DNA from: Janthinobacterium lividum
Lineage (GTDB): Bacteria; Pseudomonadota; Gammaproteobacteria; Burkholderiales; Burkholderiaceae_D
Direction of reading: 5' to 3'
Assembly (NCBI GenBank): GCA_945864765.1
Contig: CAMBDR010000295.1
Location: 1-6,125 of the forward strand
DNA length: 6,125 nucleotides
This document shows positions 1-6,125 of this stretch, one piece after another. Below the pieces are notes generated by a model. The model made no database searches. It was not told the DNA's origin and was given only the letters and a program-made list of their open reading frames with translations. Both the position numbers and the translations under genes were made by a program. The first letter of the stretch is position 1; each line of letters starts with the position of its first letter.

Positions 1-1
1 C

Positions 2-1069
2 CAAGCCATTCGCAGCAAACTTAAAACCCTGTATGGCGTGCTCAAGGGGGTGGATGCTCATTTGCGCTTTGTGATGTTGACTGGTGTGACCAAATTTTCA
101 AAAGTGAGCCTGTTTTCCGGCTTGAACAACCTGAAAGACATCACCCTGACGCCAGCCTGGTCAGCCCTGTGCGGCTACACCGAACATGAACTGGAAACCG
201 TCTTCGCACCCGAGCTGCCGGGGCTGGATCGGGCGCAAATCCGGCGTTGGTACAACGGCTACAATTGGCGCGGCGAAGCGGTGTACAACCCGTATGATTT
301 ATTGCTGCTGTTCGACACGCGTGAATTTCAAACCTGGTGGTTTGAAACTGGCACCCCGACCTTTTTAACCAAACTGATGGCCCAAATTGGTTTTTTTACA
401 CCGGATCTGGCGCGCTTTAGCGTCGGTTCCGAACTCATTTCCAGCTTTGACGTAGACCAAATCACGCCCGAAGCCTTGTTGTTTCAAACCGGTTACCTGA
501 CCATACTGGAAACGCGCCAACTGCCATCTGGCCCTTGGGTCTACACGCTGGGCTACCCGAATCTGGAAGTGGAAATTAGCCTGAACAGCCACTTGTTGGC
601 GGCTTACACGGGCGACATGCGCAAAAGCAACCAGCACCGGCTGCAACTGGAACAACTGTTAACCAGCAACGACGTGCCCGCCCTGAAAGCACTGTTCGAA
701 TCCTTTTTTGCCGGATCGCCGGACCGCGGCCTACCCTACAACTGGTTCGTCAACAACCAAATTGCCGATTACGAAGGTTTTTACGCCAGCGTGTTCTACA
801 GCTATTTCGCCGCGCTGGGCTTTGATATGGTGGTGGAGGACGCCACCAACCATGGCCGCATCGATATGACCGTCAAACTGCCGGATCGCATCTTTTTGTT
901 TGAATTCAAGGTGGTGGAACTGCTGCCTGAGGGCCAAGCCTTGCAGCAATTAAAAGACAAAGCCTATGCCGACAAATACCGCCGCAGCGGCTTGCCCGTG
1001 GTGCTGGTTGGCGTGGAATTTTCGCGCACCAAGCGCAATGTGGTGCGCTTTGAGGTGGAGAGCGCATAA
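2..1069 (+). CDS. AAA-ATPase-like protein with C-terminal PD-(D/E)XK nuclease-like domain, 5' partial
   Basis: The reading frame is open from base 2 to the TAA at 1067-1069 and gives 355 residues. The GTG at base 38 is only an internal codon, because the conserved sequence continues upstream of it (QAIRSKLKTLYG). I recognise the family from RFVMLTGVTKFSKVSLFSGL, the RRWYNGYNW stretch, WFETGTPTFL and LLFQTGYLT, which mark the AAA-ATPase-like proteins (PF09820) that end in a PDDEXK_9 domain (PF08011). The C-terminal domain begins near YEGFYASVFY (about residue 257). It shows the nuclease signature: Asp in GRIDMTV (codon 863-865), then Glu and Lys in FEFK (codons 902-904 and 908-910). The core residues are intact, so the visible part is not decayed. 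Full-length relatives have roughly 500-580 residues, so the N-terminal part with the Walker motifs lies left of the window. The cellular role of the family is not established. A methyltransferase gene follows 41 bases downstream on the same strand. Confidence 0.9.
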   Translation, partial: QAIRSKLKTLYGVLKGVDAHLRFVMLTGVTKFSKVSLFSGLNNLKDITLTPAWSALCGYTEHELETVFAPELPGLDRAQIRRWYNGYNWRGEAVYNPYDLLLLFDTREFQTWWFETGTPTFLTKLMAQIGFFTPDLARFSVGSELISSFDVDQITPEALLFQTGYLTILETRQLPSGPWVYTLGYPNLEVEISLNSHLLAAYTGDMRKSNQHRLQLEQLLTSNDVPALKALFESFFAGSPDRGLPYNWFVNNQIADYEGFYASVFYSYFAALGFDMVVEDATNHGRIDMTVKLPDRIFLFEFKVVELLPEGQALQQLKDKAYADKYRRSGLPVVLVGVEFSRTKRNVVRFEVESA

Positions 1070-1097
1070 GCGCACACAGCACCCACCGCACACCCAT

Positions 1098-1101
1098 AAG
1101 G
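1098..1101 (+). promoter_or_regulatory. weak ribosome binding site of the methyltransferase gene
   Basis: AAGG lies nine bases before the ATG at 1111. It is the only plausible Shine-Dalgarno match at usable spacing. No other start codon is in frame in the 41-base gap, so the site supports the 1111 start. A second AGG at 1105-1107 is too close to the ATG to serve well. Confidence 0.45.
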
Positions 1102-1110
1102 CACAGGCAA

Positions 1111-1719
1111 ATGAGCGCAGACACCGACGCACCAGCATTCACCACCCCCGACCCTTGGCTGAATCGCTGGCTACCGCTGCTGGCAGAGTGCGTCGGCCAA
1201 AATACCATTCTCGACATCGGATGCGGCGATGGCGCAGACCTGGCCAGGCTGGCAGCGGCGGGCTTCAAACTGATTGGATTTGACTTGTCGCCGCAACAAG
1301 TGGCACTGGCAGCGGCCAACGTACCCGACGCACAAATTTACTGCCTGGACCTGCGCGACCCGTTTCCGATTACTACCCGCCCGATTGCAGCCGTGCTGGC
1401 CAGCCTGTGCCTGCACTACCTGCCATGGAATGAAACGCTGGCCGTGGTGGCGCGTATCCACCAATTGCTGCCGCCGCGCGGGCTGTTGCTGTGCCGGGTC
1501 AATTCAACCGAAGACCACCACAACGGTGCCAGCGGCCACCCCGCCATCGCCGACAATTATTTTTTGGTCGATGGCAGCCCCAAGCGCTTTTTCGATCAAG
1601 CCGCCGTGCAAGCCCTGTTTGCCCAGGGTTGGCGCTTTCTCTCGCTGGAACATTACACCACCCACAAATACGAGCTACCCAAAACCGTGTGGGAAGCCGT
1701 GCTGGAGCGCGACGGTTAG
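1111..1719 (+). CDS. class I SAM-dependent methyltransferase
   Basis: This complete gene encodes 202 residues, with ATG at 1111 and TAG at 1717-1719. The Rossmann-fold methyltransferase signature is clear. Motif I is ILDIGCGDG (residues 33-41), which binds the S-adenosylmethionine carboxypropyl part. Motif II is GFDLS, with Asp58 expected to bind the ribose hydroxyls. CLDLRD (Asp80) fits the adenine-contacting motif III. ASLCLHYLPWNET (residues 97-109) is the strand-4 region, and GLLLCRVNST (124-133) is the fifth strand. This resembles Methyltransf_11/25-type and TehB-like small-molecule methyltransferases. The DPPY or NPPF motif of DNA amino-methyltransferases is absent, as is the Pro-Cys motif of DNA cytosine-5 enzymes, so I do not call it a modification enzyme. 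No signal peptide or membrane segment is seen, so it should be cytoplasmic. The substrate cannot be told from sequence. It may share a transcript with the preceding ATPase/nuclease-like gene, although nothing shows a functional link. Confidence 0.9.
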   Translation: MSADTDAPAFTTPDPWLNRWLPLLAECVGQNTILDIGCGDGADLARLAAAGFKLIGFDLSPQQVALAAANVPDAQIYCLDLRDPFPITTRPIAAVLASLCLHYLPWNETLAVVARIHQLLPPRGLLLCRVNSTEDHHNGASGHPAIADNYFLVDGSPKRFFDQAAVQALFAQGWRFLSLEHYTTHKYELPKTVWEAVLERDG

Positions 1720-1736
1720 TCCATGCGCCAGCCTGG

Positions 1737-4700
1737 TCAGCCTGCCTGGCTGCCAGTGTATTCGCTTAAAACCGGCAGGCTGGCACTCACGCAGGTGCCC
1801 TGGCCGAGGGCCGAGCTAATTTCAAACGTGCCCGCCAGTGCGGCAACCCGCTCGCGCATACCCATCAGGCCAATGCCGGGGGTGTGGCCGGGTGCCAGGG
1901 GGTCGAAACCGCGCCCGTCATCACTCACTTTAAGGGTGACGCTGCCCGCCTCATAGCTCAGTAACACAGAAATTGTCTTGGCTCCGCTATGGCGCAGCGC
2001 GTTGGTGACGGCTTCTTGCGCGATGCGAAAAAATACCAGTTCCAGCGTGGCGGGCAGGGCGATCAGTTGGCCACATTGTTCAACACTGACCTTGATCGAG
2101 GTGCCCACGGTCAGGCGCGGTAAGTCGCGCTGTAAGGCATTGATCAAATCAATCGGCGGCGGTTTGATTTTTTTGCTGCGCAATTGCTTGAGCAAGTGGC
2201 GCGTTTGGGTAATGCCATCCCGCGTGAGTTCAATCGCCCGGTCAACATAGGTTAAACCGGTCTGACTTCTTTGCAAGCTGCCTTGGCGGGTGCCTTGAGA
2301 CTCATCCCGCACTCTGGGGTTTTTGCCTTCGCTGACCAAAATCTCACGCGCGGTATCGAGTTGCAACAGCACGCCGGTCATGGTTTGCGACAGGTTGTCG
2401 TGCAAATCCAGCGAGATTTGCTGTCGTTCGGCTTGAATTAATTTGGCCTGGGTTTCTTTTAACGATTCCAGCGCATCGGCCAGTTCTTCATGCGATTGCG
2501 CCAGTTCCTCATGCGAGTGGGCCAGCGCCTCATGCGAGAGCGTTAGCTTATGGTGGGCGATGGAATTGGACAGGGCAATCGCGCTATAGCTGGCCAGGAT
2601 GCGCAAAAATTCGAGCTGGTCTTTGTTGTAGGCGTGTTGCTGTGGGCTTTGTACGGACAGGCAGCCGATAACACGTTGCTCGGCCAATAAGGGTAAATAG
2701 ACCACGGTTTCCATCGGGTCACCCGCACTGGGTGGCGGAATAGCGCCAACATAAGCGGATAATTCAGCGCTGTTATGGGCGATCAGTTCGCGTTGTTGGC
2801 GCACGCACCACACGGCAGCGCGGTTGTGCTGGTCCAGACTCATCAGCGTATTGGGCAGGCGCTGCTGATGTTCCATTTTGTAGACAAACGCGATCTGTGC
2901 TTTGTTTTCGTCCAGAATGCCAATTAAAAACACATCGGCGTCGAGCCGCGCGCTCACTTGCTGGTAGACCCGGTCAAAGGCTTGCTCGGTATCGAGCGTG
3001 GCGGTCAGTTCGCGCCCAATTTCGGCAAGGTTCAGAATATCGGCGGTGCGGGCATCAATTAGCGCTTGAAGGGCTTCAGACTTGTTGCGCAAGCGCGCCA
3101 CGCGCCAGCGTAAGCCCGCCAGCAGGCTTAAACCCAGCAACCATAGCATCAGTGTGATAAACCACCAGCTTTGCCACCATGTGGGCAAGACCCGAATCGG
3201 GATACTCAGCTCATGCTGGCTCCACCTGCCGATGCGGTTGCTGCCGCGCACCTGCAACTGGTATAGGCCCGGCCACAGATTGCCATAGGCGGCGATGCGG
3301 TGGTTGGCGTCGGCGTTGACCCAGGCGTTGTCGTAACCTTGCAGCCGATATTGGTAGCGGTTTTTACCCGGCTCGGTATAGTCGAGCGCGGCAAATTCAA
3401 TCGCAAAATTGCGTTGTGTCGGGGTTAGCGCAAGGGTTTGGCGCGCGCCTTGGCGGGCGGTTTGGCCAGTGCCAGGGTTTTGCAGCAGTGCGCCCGAGGC
3501 CACGGTTTCACCATTGATTTTCAGTTCGGTGGCCACCAGTGGCGGTAAATAATCGTAGTCCTTGAAGCGCGTCGGGTCGATGATGGTCACGCCTTTGGTG
3601 CCACCAAACAGTAGCAGACCATCGCGGGTTTGGCCGTATGAACCGAGCCACTGTGCGCCACTATCCACGCCGTCGGCAATGGTCAGGCGCATCATGCGCA
3701 TTGGGCGTGGGGCAGGCGTTATGCGGCCATGGGTGGCCCCCTCAATCACCACGTCTTCGGTCCAGATGCGCCCCTCCCGGTCTTCCAGCAAATTGCCGCC
3801 CACATGTGCGCCGGGGCTACCCAGGCTGGCACTGATATGTTCAAATTGCGCGCGGCGGCCATCCCGGCTTTGCAAGCGTTCAAGGCCTTTGTCGGTGCTG
3901 ACCCAGAGCCGCTGCTGGTGGTCAAACAATAAGCCGCCAACATAGTTGGAAATCAAGCCGCTGGCGCGATCCGGTTCGGCGGGAATGTGAATCATGCCGC
4001 GTTGCTGCGGCTCTTGCAGCCACAAGCCGTTATTGGTGCCGACCCAGATGCGGCCTTGCTGGTCTTGGGCCAGGGCATTGACGCCGCTTTGCATCGGTCG
4101 GCCCTGTTCATCGGTGAGGGCTTCAAACTGACCCTGGCTGGCGTCGGGTCGCCAGCGCATCAGGCCGCGACTGGTTCCGACCAAAAGGCTACCGTCGCGG
4201 CTGGCGAGGAAGGTGCGTACCTTTAATTCGGCCCAGGCTGGGACTCTTATCCAGTTCTCGCTGCCGCCAAGCTGGCGAATCACGCCGGCCTGGCGCGTGC
4301 CCGCCCAGATGCTGCCATCGCTGGTTTGGGCCAGCGCGGTAATGGTGGCATCCGGTAGTGATCCGGCCGGGGCCGGGGCGGGGCCAAGGTAGGGTCGGTA
4401 GCCTTTGATCAGGCCGCGTTGGCGGTCAAACACATCGATCCCGTTGCCATTGCTGCCAAACAGAATCTGCCCGTTGGCCAATTCCAGCACACTGCGGATG
4501 TTGGGGTGGCTCAAACCCCAGGCTTGCCTTGGGCTATGGCGCAGCATGCGCACCATGCTGTTGTTGGCATTCATGCGCTGTAGGCCAGCACCCCATGTGC
4601 CGACCCAGAGCCAACCGCTGCGGTCCAGCAACAAGGGTTTTACGTCGTCCATTGCCAGGCTGCTGGCCAGCGTGCTGTCATGGCGCAGGGTTTGTAGCAG

Positions 4701-5624
4701 ATGGCCGTTGCTGGCGGCAAGAATATTGATGCCGCCGCCAAAGGTGGTCAGCCAGATTTGATCCGGGCCTACCTGGGTAATTTTTTGAATCCAGGGGTGG
4801 CTTAGTTGCGTCAACGGCAGCCAATTTACCGTGGGCGTGTCTGGCGCTGTGCTGCCCGGCATAATCCAGGCGACGCCGTGCTCACGCGTACCCAGCCAAA
4901 TCTTGCCATCCTGGGCTTGAAACAGGGTTTCCACATTTTTGCCTGTGAAGATGGTTTCAAAGCGTTTGCCATCGCTGGCCATGCGTTGTAAACCACGGTT
5001 GCTGCCTACCCACAAACGCCCGCTTTTATCCCATAACAGGCTGTGGACTTTATTGTCCAACAGGCTATGCGGCGCGCTGCTATGGGTAAATTGCAGCAAG
5101 CGGTTGGTGGATTTGGGCAGGTGGTATAAGCCCTGCCCGGTCGCGATCCAGATGCCACCGCGCGCATCCTGGGTGATGTCTGAAATCGGGCCGCCGCCCA
5201 GGCTATCCGGTTTTTTTGCATCGTGGCGAAAATGTTCAAAGCGTTCGGTGGCCGGGTCAAATACCGAGACGCCATCCGAGAGCGTACCCACCCAGAGGCG
5301 GCCATCGCCCGTTGCCAGCAAGGCATTGACATAATCGCCTGCCAGCGAAAACGGGTCGCTGGCATTATGGGCAAACTTGCGGAAACGGTAGCCGTCGTAA
5401 CGAAGCAGGCCACCCTGGGTGCCGATCCAGATCAAGCCGCGTGTATCTTGCGCCAGCGCGGTGATGGGTTGGTTATCAATGGTTTCGGCGTCGCCCACGC
5501 GTTCAAATTGCGCTTCGGTGAAGGGAAAATCGGCGGCGACCGCGCGCGCTGCCAGCAAAGCCATCGGCAGGCAGGTGCTTAGCCAGAACAGCAGGCAGGA
5601 TAGATATTTCAGGTTTATTCTCAT
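1737..5624 (-). CDS. Reg_prop/Y_Y_Y/GAF sensor histidine kinase (HisKA_3 type)
   Basis: This 1295-residue inner-membrane sensor kinase should read a periplasmic signal and phosphorylate a response regulator. Residues 1-30 form a signal peptide (basic MRINLK, hydrophobic core, AVA cleavage site). Residues 45-687 carry fourteen Reg_prop blades of the D-x-x-G-x-(L/I)-W-(V/I)-G-T type, enough for two seven-bladed propellers. Blade 6 (near IWLTTFGGG) and blade 13 (near RIWTEDVV) depart most from the consensus. A Y_Y_Y domain follows (about 735-812, RYQYRLQGYDNAW), then one transmembrane helix (about 821-838). The cytoplasmic part has a GAF domain (about 868-1020) and a coiled-coil helix with three heptads (1030-1050). 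In HisKA_3, the phospho-acceptor is His1075 in LHDNLSQ, where D1076-x-x-x-Q1080 matches the phosphatase motif. HATPase_c has the N box (Asn1208), DDGRGFD (1235-1241) and GIGLMGMRER (1250-1259). All catalytic residues are present. The start at 5624 has an excellent ribosome binding site and leaves the signal peptide N-terminal. The frame continues to an ATG at 5780, but that would overlap the neighbouring gene and bury the signal peptide. No receiver domain or regulator gene is visible. Confidence 0.95.
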   Translation of the reverse strand: MRINLKYLSCLLFWLSTCLPMALLAARAVAADFPFTEAQFERVGDAETIDNQPITALAQDTRGLIWIGTQGGLLRYDGYRFRKFAHNASDPFSLAGDYVNALLATGDGRLWVGTLSDGVSVFDPATERFEHFRHDAKKPDSLGGGPISDITQDARGGIWIATGQGLYHLPKSTNRLLQFTHSSAPHSLLDNKVHSLLWDKSGRLWVGSNRGLQRMASDGKRFETIFTGKNVETLFQAQDGKIWLGTREHGVAWIMPGSTAPDTPTVNWLPLTQLSHPWIQKITQVGPDQIWLTTFGGGINILAASNGHLLQTLRHDSTLASSLAMDDVKPLLLDRSGWLWVGTWGAGLQRMNANNSMVRMLRHSPRQAWGLSHPNIRSVLELANGQILFGSNGNGIDVFDRQRGLIKGYRPYLGPAPAPAGSLPDATITALAQTSDGSIWAGTRQAGVIRQLGGSENWIRVPAWAELKVRTFLASRDGSLLVGTSRGLMRWRPDASQGQFEALTDEQGRPMQSGVNALAQDQQGRIWVGTNNGLWLQEPQQRGMIHIPAEPDRASGLISNYVGGLLFDHQQRLWVSTDKGLERLQSRDGRRAQFEHISASLGSPGAHVGGNLLEDREGRIWTEDVVIEGATHGRITPAPRPMRMMRLTIADGVDSGAQWLGSYGQTRDGLLLFGGTKGVTIIDPTRFKDYDYLPPLVATELKINGETVASGALLQNPGTGQTARQGARQTLALTPTQRNFAIEFAALDYTEPGKNRYQYRLQGYDNAWVNADANHRIAAYGNLWPGLYQLQVRGSNRIGRWSQHELSIPIRVLPTWWQSWWFITLMLWLLGLSLLAGLRWRVARLRNKSEALQALIDARTADILNLAEIGRELTATLDTEQAFDRVYQQVSARLDADVFLIGILDENKAQIAFVYKMEHQQRLPNTLMSLDQHNRAAVWCVRQQRELIAHNSAELSAYVGAIPPPSAGDPMETVVYLPLLAEQRVIGCLSVQSPQQHAYNKDQLEFLRILASYSAIALSNSIAHHKLTLSHEALAHSHEELAQSHEELADALESLKETQAKLIQAERQQISLDLHDNLSQTMTGVLLQLDTAREILVSEGKNPRVRDESQGTRQGSLQRSQTGLTYVDRAIELTRDGITQTRHLLKQLRSKKIKPPPIDLINALQRDLPRLTVGTSIKVSVEQCGQLIALPATLELVFFRIAQEAVTNALRHSGAKTISVLLSYEAGSVTLKVSDDGRGFDPLAPGHTPGIGLMGMRERVAALAGTFEISSALGQGTCVSASLPVLSEYTGSQAG
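1738..1782. repeat. inverted repeat at the convergent gene junction
   Basis: CAGCCTGCC (1738-1746) and GGCAGGCTG (1774-1782) are perfect nine-base inverted arms separated by 27 bases. They cover the stop codon and last codons of the kinase gene and lie just past the methyltransferase stop. A smaller hairpin, CAGCC-TGCCT-GGCTG (1738-1752), competes for the left arm. The position between converging genes would suit a bidirectional terminator. Neither strand has a T-run after the stem, so an intrinsic terminator is not supported, and the pairing may be incidental. Confidence 0.3.
2481..2543 (-). repeat. three tandem 21-bp repeats encoding heptads of the kinase signalling helix
   Basis: Three head-to-tail 21-base units lie at 2481-2501, 2502-2522 and 2523-2543. 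Units 1 and 2 agree at 18 of 21 bases, units 2 and 3 at 16 of 21, and TCATGCGA is invariant. On the minus strand they encode the near-identical heptads SHEALAH, SHEELAQ and SHEELAD (residues 1030-1050) between the GAF domain and the HisKA_3 domain. Because each unit equals exactly one coiled-coil heptad, gain or loss of a unit would keep both reading frame and helix phase. Confidence 0.9.
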
Positions 5625-5632
5625 ACTAAAAT

Positions 5633-5638
5633 TCCCTT
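5633..5638 (-). promoter_or_regulatory. ribosome binding site that fixes the kinase start
   Basis: On the minus strand AAGGGA lies eight bases before the ATG at 5624-5622, within the purine-rich AGAAGGGAA. The in-frame ATG at 5666 has no comparable upstream site, so translation most likely begins at 5624. Confidence 0.8.
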
Positions 5639-5694
5639 CTGAGGAAATTTTGCAACTGTGGTGCATATGTGTACTGACGGAAAACCGCGACTGC

Positions 5695-5723
5695 AAAATA
5701 GCCGAGTACAGTATCGTCGGCAA
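5695..5723 (-). promoter_or_regulatory. candidate sigma-70 promoter for the kinase gene
   Basis: Read on the minus strand, TTGCCG (5723-5718) is followed after exactly 17 bases by TATTTT (5700-5695). Each hexamer matches four of six consensus bases. The expected transcript would start near 5688 and have a leader of roughly 65 bases before the kinase ATG. The -35 element begins just after the stop codon of the upstream DUF3226 gene. Six-base inverted arms, AGTACA at 5705-5710 and TGTACT at 5670-5675, flank the -10 element and could be an operator, but they are short. The remaining intergenic bases show no other structure that I can support. Confidence 0.3.
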
Positions 5724-5727
5724 GATT

Positions 5728-6123
5728 TCACACAAATATCCGCTGAAGCCATGCCACCAATTTGGCGCATTCTGGTGCATCGATGTCGAAGATTTGCTTT
5801 TCTACTGCGCCGCGCATTGAGGCCGGTGGTTTTTCTTGCCAGGCCAGAAACGTATTGACTTCTGCTTTTGCGCCATGCAGTTGCGGGTTGAATAGCATCG
5901 GGTCAAGTGACGCAACCGTGGTACGGGCATGCTGCATGAGTTTTTGGTAGGGATGATGAACCACCATTTCCTTTAATAAATCTTCCAGCATGCCATCGTC
6001 CTGATGGTTGGGCAAAATGAAAAGGCCGATTGCTGCCGGGTTGGTCGGGTGGGTAAAAATTTCACCTGCGGCTGTGCCGTTTTGTTCTAAATTAACGAAA
6101 CCGCTGCTGGCCAGCACTTCGGC
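5728..6123 (-). CDS. DUF3226 family protein, N-terminus cut by the right edge
   Basis: The frame is open from the right edge to the TGA at 5730-5728, giving 131 residues. The GTG at 6117 is not taken as the start because the frame runs on (AEV) to the window end. The motif IGLFILPNHQDDGMLEDLL (fragment residues 32-50), followed later by NTFLAWQEKPP and a C-terminal WLQRIF, is the pattern I know from DUF3226 (PF11536). Those proteins are about 220 residues long, so roughly the last 60 percent is present. My recollection is that DUF3226 proteins resemble the TOPRIM fold and often sit next to AAA ATPase genes. The N-terminal part that would hold the first TOPRIM glutamate is outside the window, so activity cannot be judged. 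No biochemical function is established. The gene is codirectional with the kinase and 103 bases upstream of it, so read-through is possible. Confidence 0.8.
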   Translation of the reverse strand, partial: AEVLASSGFVNLEQNGTAAGEIFTHPTNPAAIGLFILPNHQDDGMLEDLLKEMVVHHPYQKLMQHARTTVASLDPMLFNPQLHGAKAEVNTFLAWQEKPPASMRGAVEKQIFDIDAPECAKLVAWLQRIFV

Positions 6124-6125
6124 AA

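Noticed and set aside
2..1719. Restriction-modification pair made of the PD-(D/E)XK protein and the methyltransferase.
   Set aside because: The methyltransferase has no DNA-modification catalytic motif or target recognition domain, and the nuclease-like protein is of the AAA-ATPase-like family rather than a restriction enzyme. Adjacency alone is not enough.
1738..1782. Rho-independent terminator between the convergent genes.
   Set aside because: The stem has a 27-base loop and no following T-run on either strand; it is kept only as an inverted repeat.
2481..2543. CRISPR-like array.
   Set aside because: The units abut without spacers and translate in frame as coiled-coil heptads inside a kinase gene.
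2543..2752. Separate small minus-strand gene, and many similar long open frames opposite or within the kinase and methyltransferase genes.
   Set aside because: They lie in other frames of well-supported conserved genes, have no recognisable domain and are expected by chance in GC-rich coding sequence.
5571..5597. Lipoprotein signal (Cys10 or Cys18) at the kinase N-terminus.
   Set aside because: The residues before each Cys do not fit a lipobox (Tyr-Leu-Ser-Cys and Leu-Ser-Thr-Cys), and an AVA signal peptidase I site follows.
5625..5780. In-frame N-terminal extension of the kinase by 52 residues to an ATG at 5780.
   Set aside because: It would overlap the coding end of the DUF3226 gene, place a normal signal peptide internally and read through the strong ribosome binding site before 5624.

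Overview
The window reads as a chromosomal segment of a Gram-negative bacterium, most likely a beta- or gammaproteobacterium. The grounds are a moderately high GC content, dense coding, an exported periplasmic sensor with a typical signal peptide, and family relatives (Reg_prop/Y_Y_Y/GAF/HisKA_3 kinases, DUF3226, AAA-ATPase-like PD-(D/E)XK proteins) that I associate with those classes. I cannot name a genus from the sequence alone.

Layout, left to right. (1) Bases 2-1069, plus strand: the C-terminal part of an AAA-ATPase-like protein with a terminal PD-(D/E)XK nuclease-like domain; its P-loop half lies left of the window. (2) Bases 1111-1719, plus strand: a complete small class I SAM-dependent methyltransferase, 41 bases behind the first gene and probably cotranscribed with it. 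(3) Bases 1737-5624, minus strand: a very large membrane sensor histidine kinase of 1295 residues. Its order is signal peptide, 14 Reg_prop blades (two seven-bladed propellers), Y_Y_Y domain, one transmembrane helix, GAF domain, heptad-repeat signalling helix, HisKA_3 and HATPase_c. It converges on the methyltransferase with only 17 bases between stop codons. (4) Bases 5625-5727: a short intergenic leader with a strong ribosome binding site and a candidate promoter for the kinase. (5) Bases 5728-6123, minus strand: the C-terminal part of a DUF3226 protein, cut by the right edge.

The kinase dominates the window. It should sense a periplasmic signal through its propellers and phosphorylate a cytoplasmic response regulator, but neither adjacent gene is a regulator. 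It is therefore an orphan within the visible region. The two partial flanking genes belong to families often found in the variable gene pool (ATPase/nuclease-like and TOPRIM-associated). This makes the neighbourhood look accessory, but no complete defence system is visible.

No RNA gene, insertion sequence, CRISPR array, attachment site or origin was seen. The most notable small-scale features are a threefold 21-bp tandem repeat that encodes three near-identical heptads in the kinase signalling helix, and a polar extension in the kinase dimerisation hairpin.
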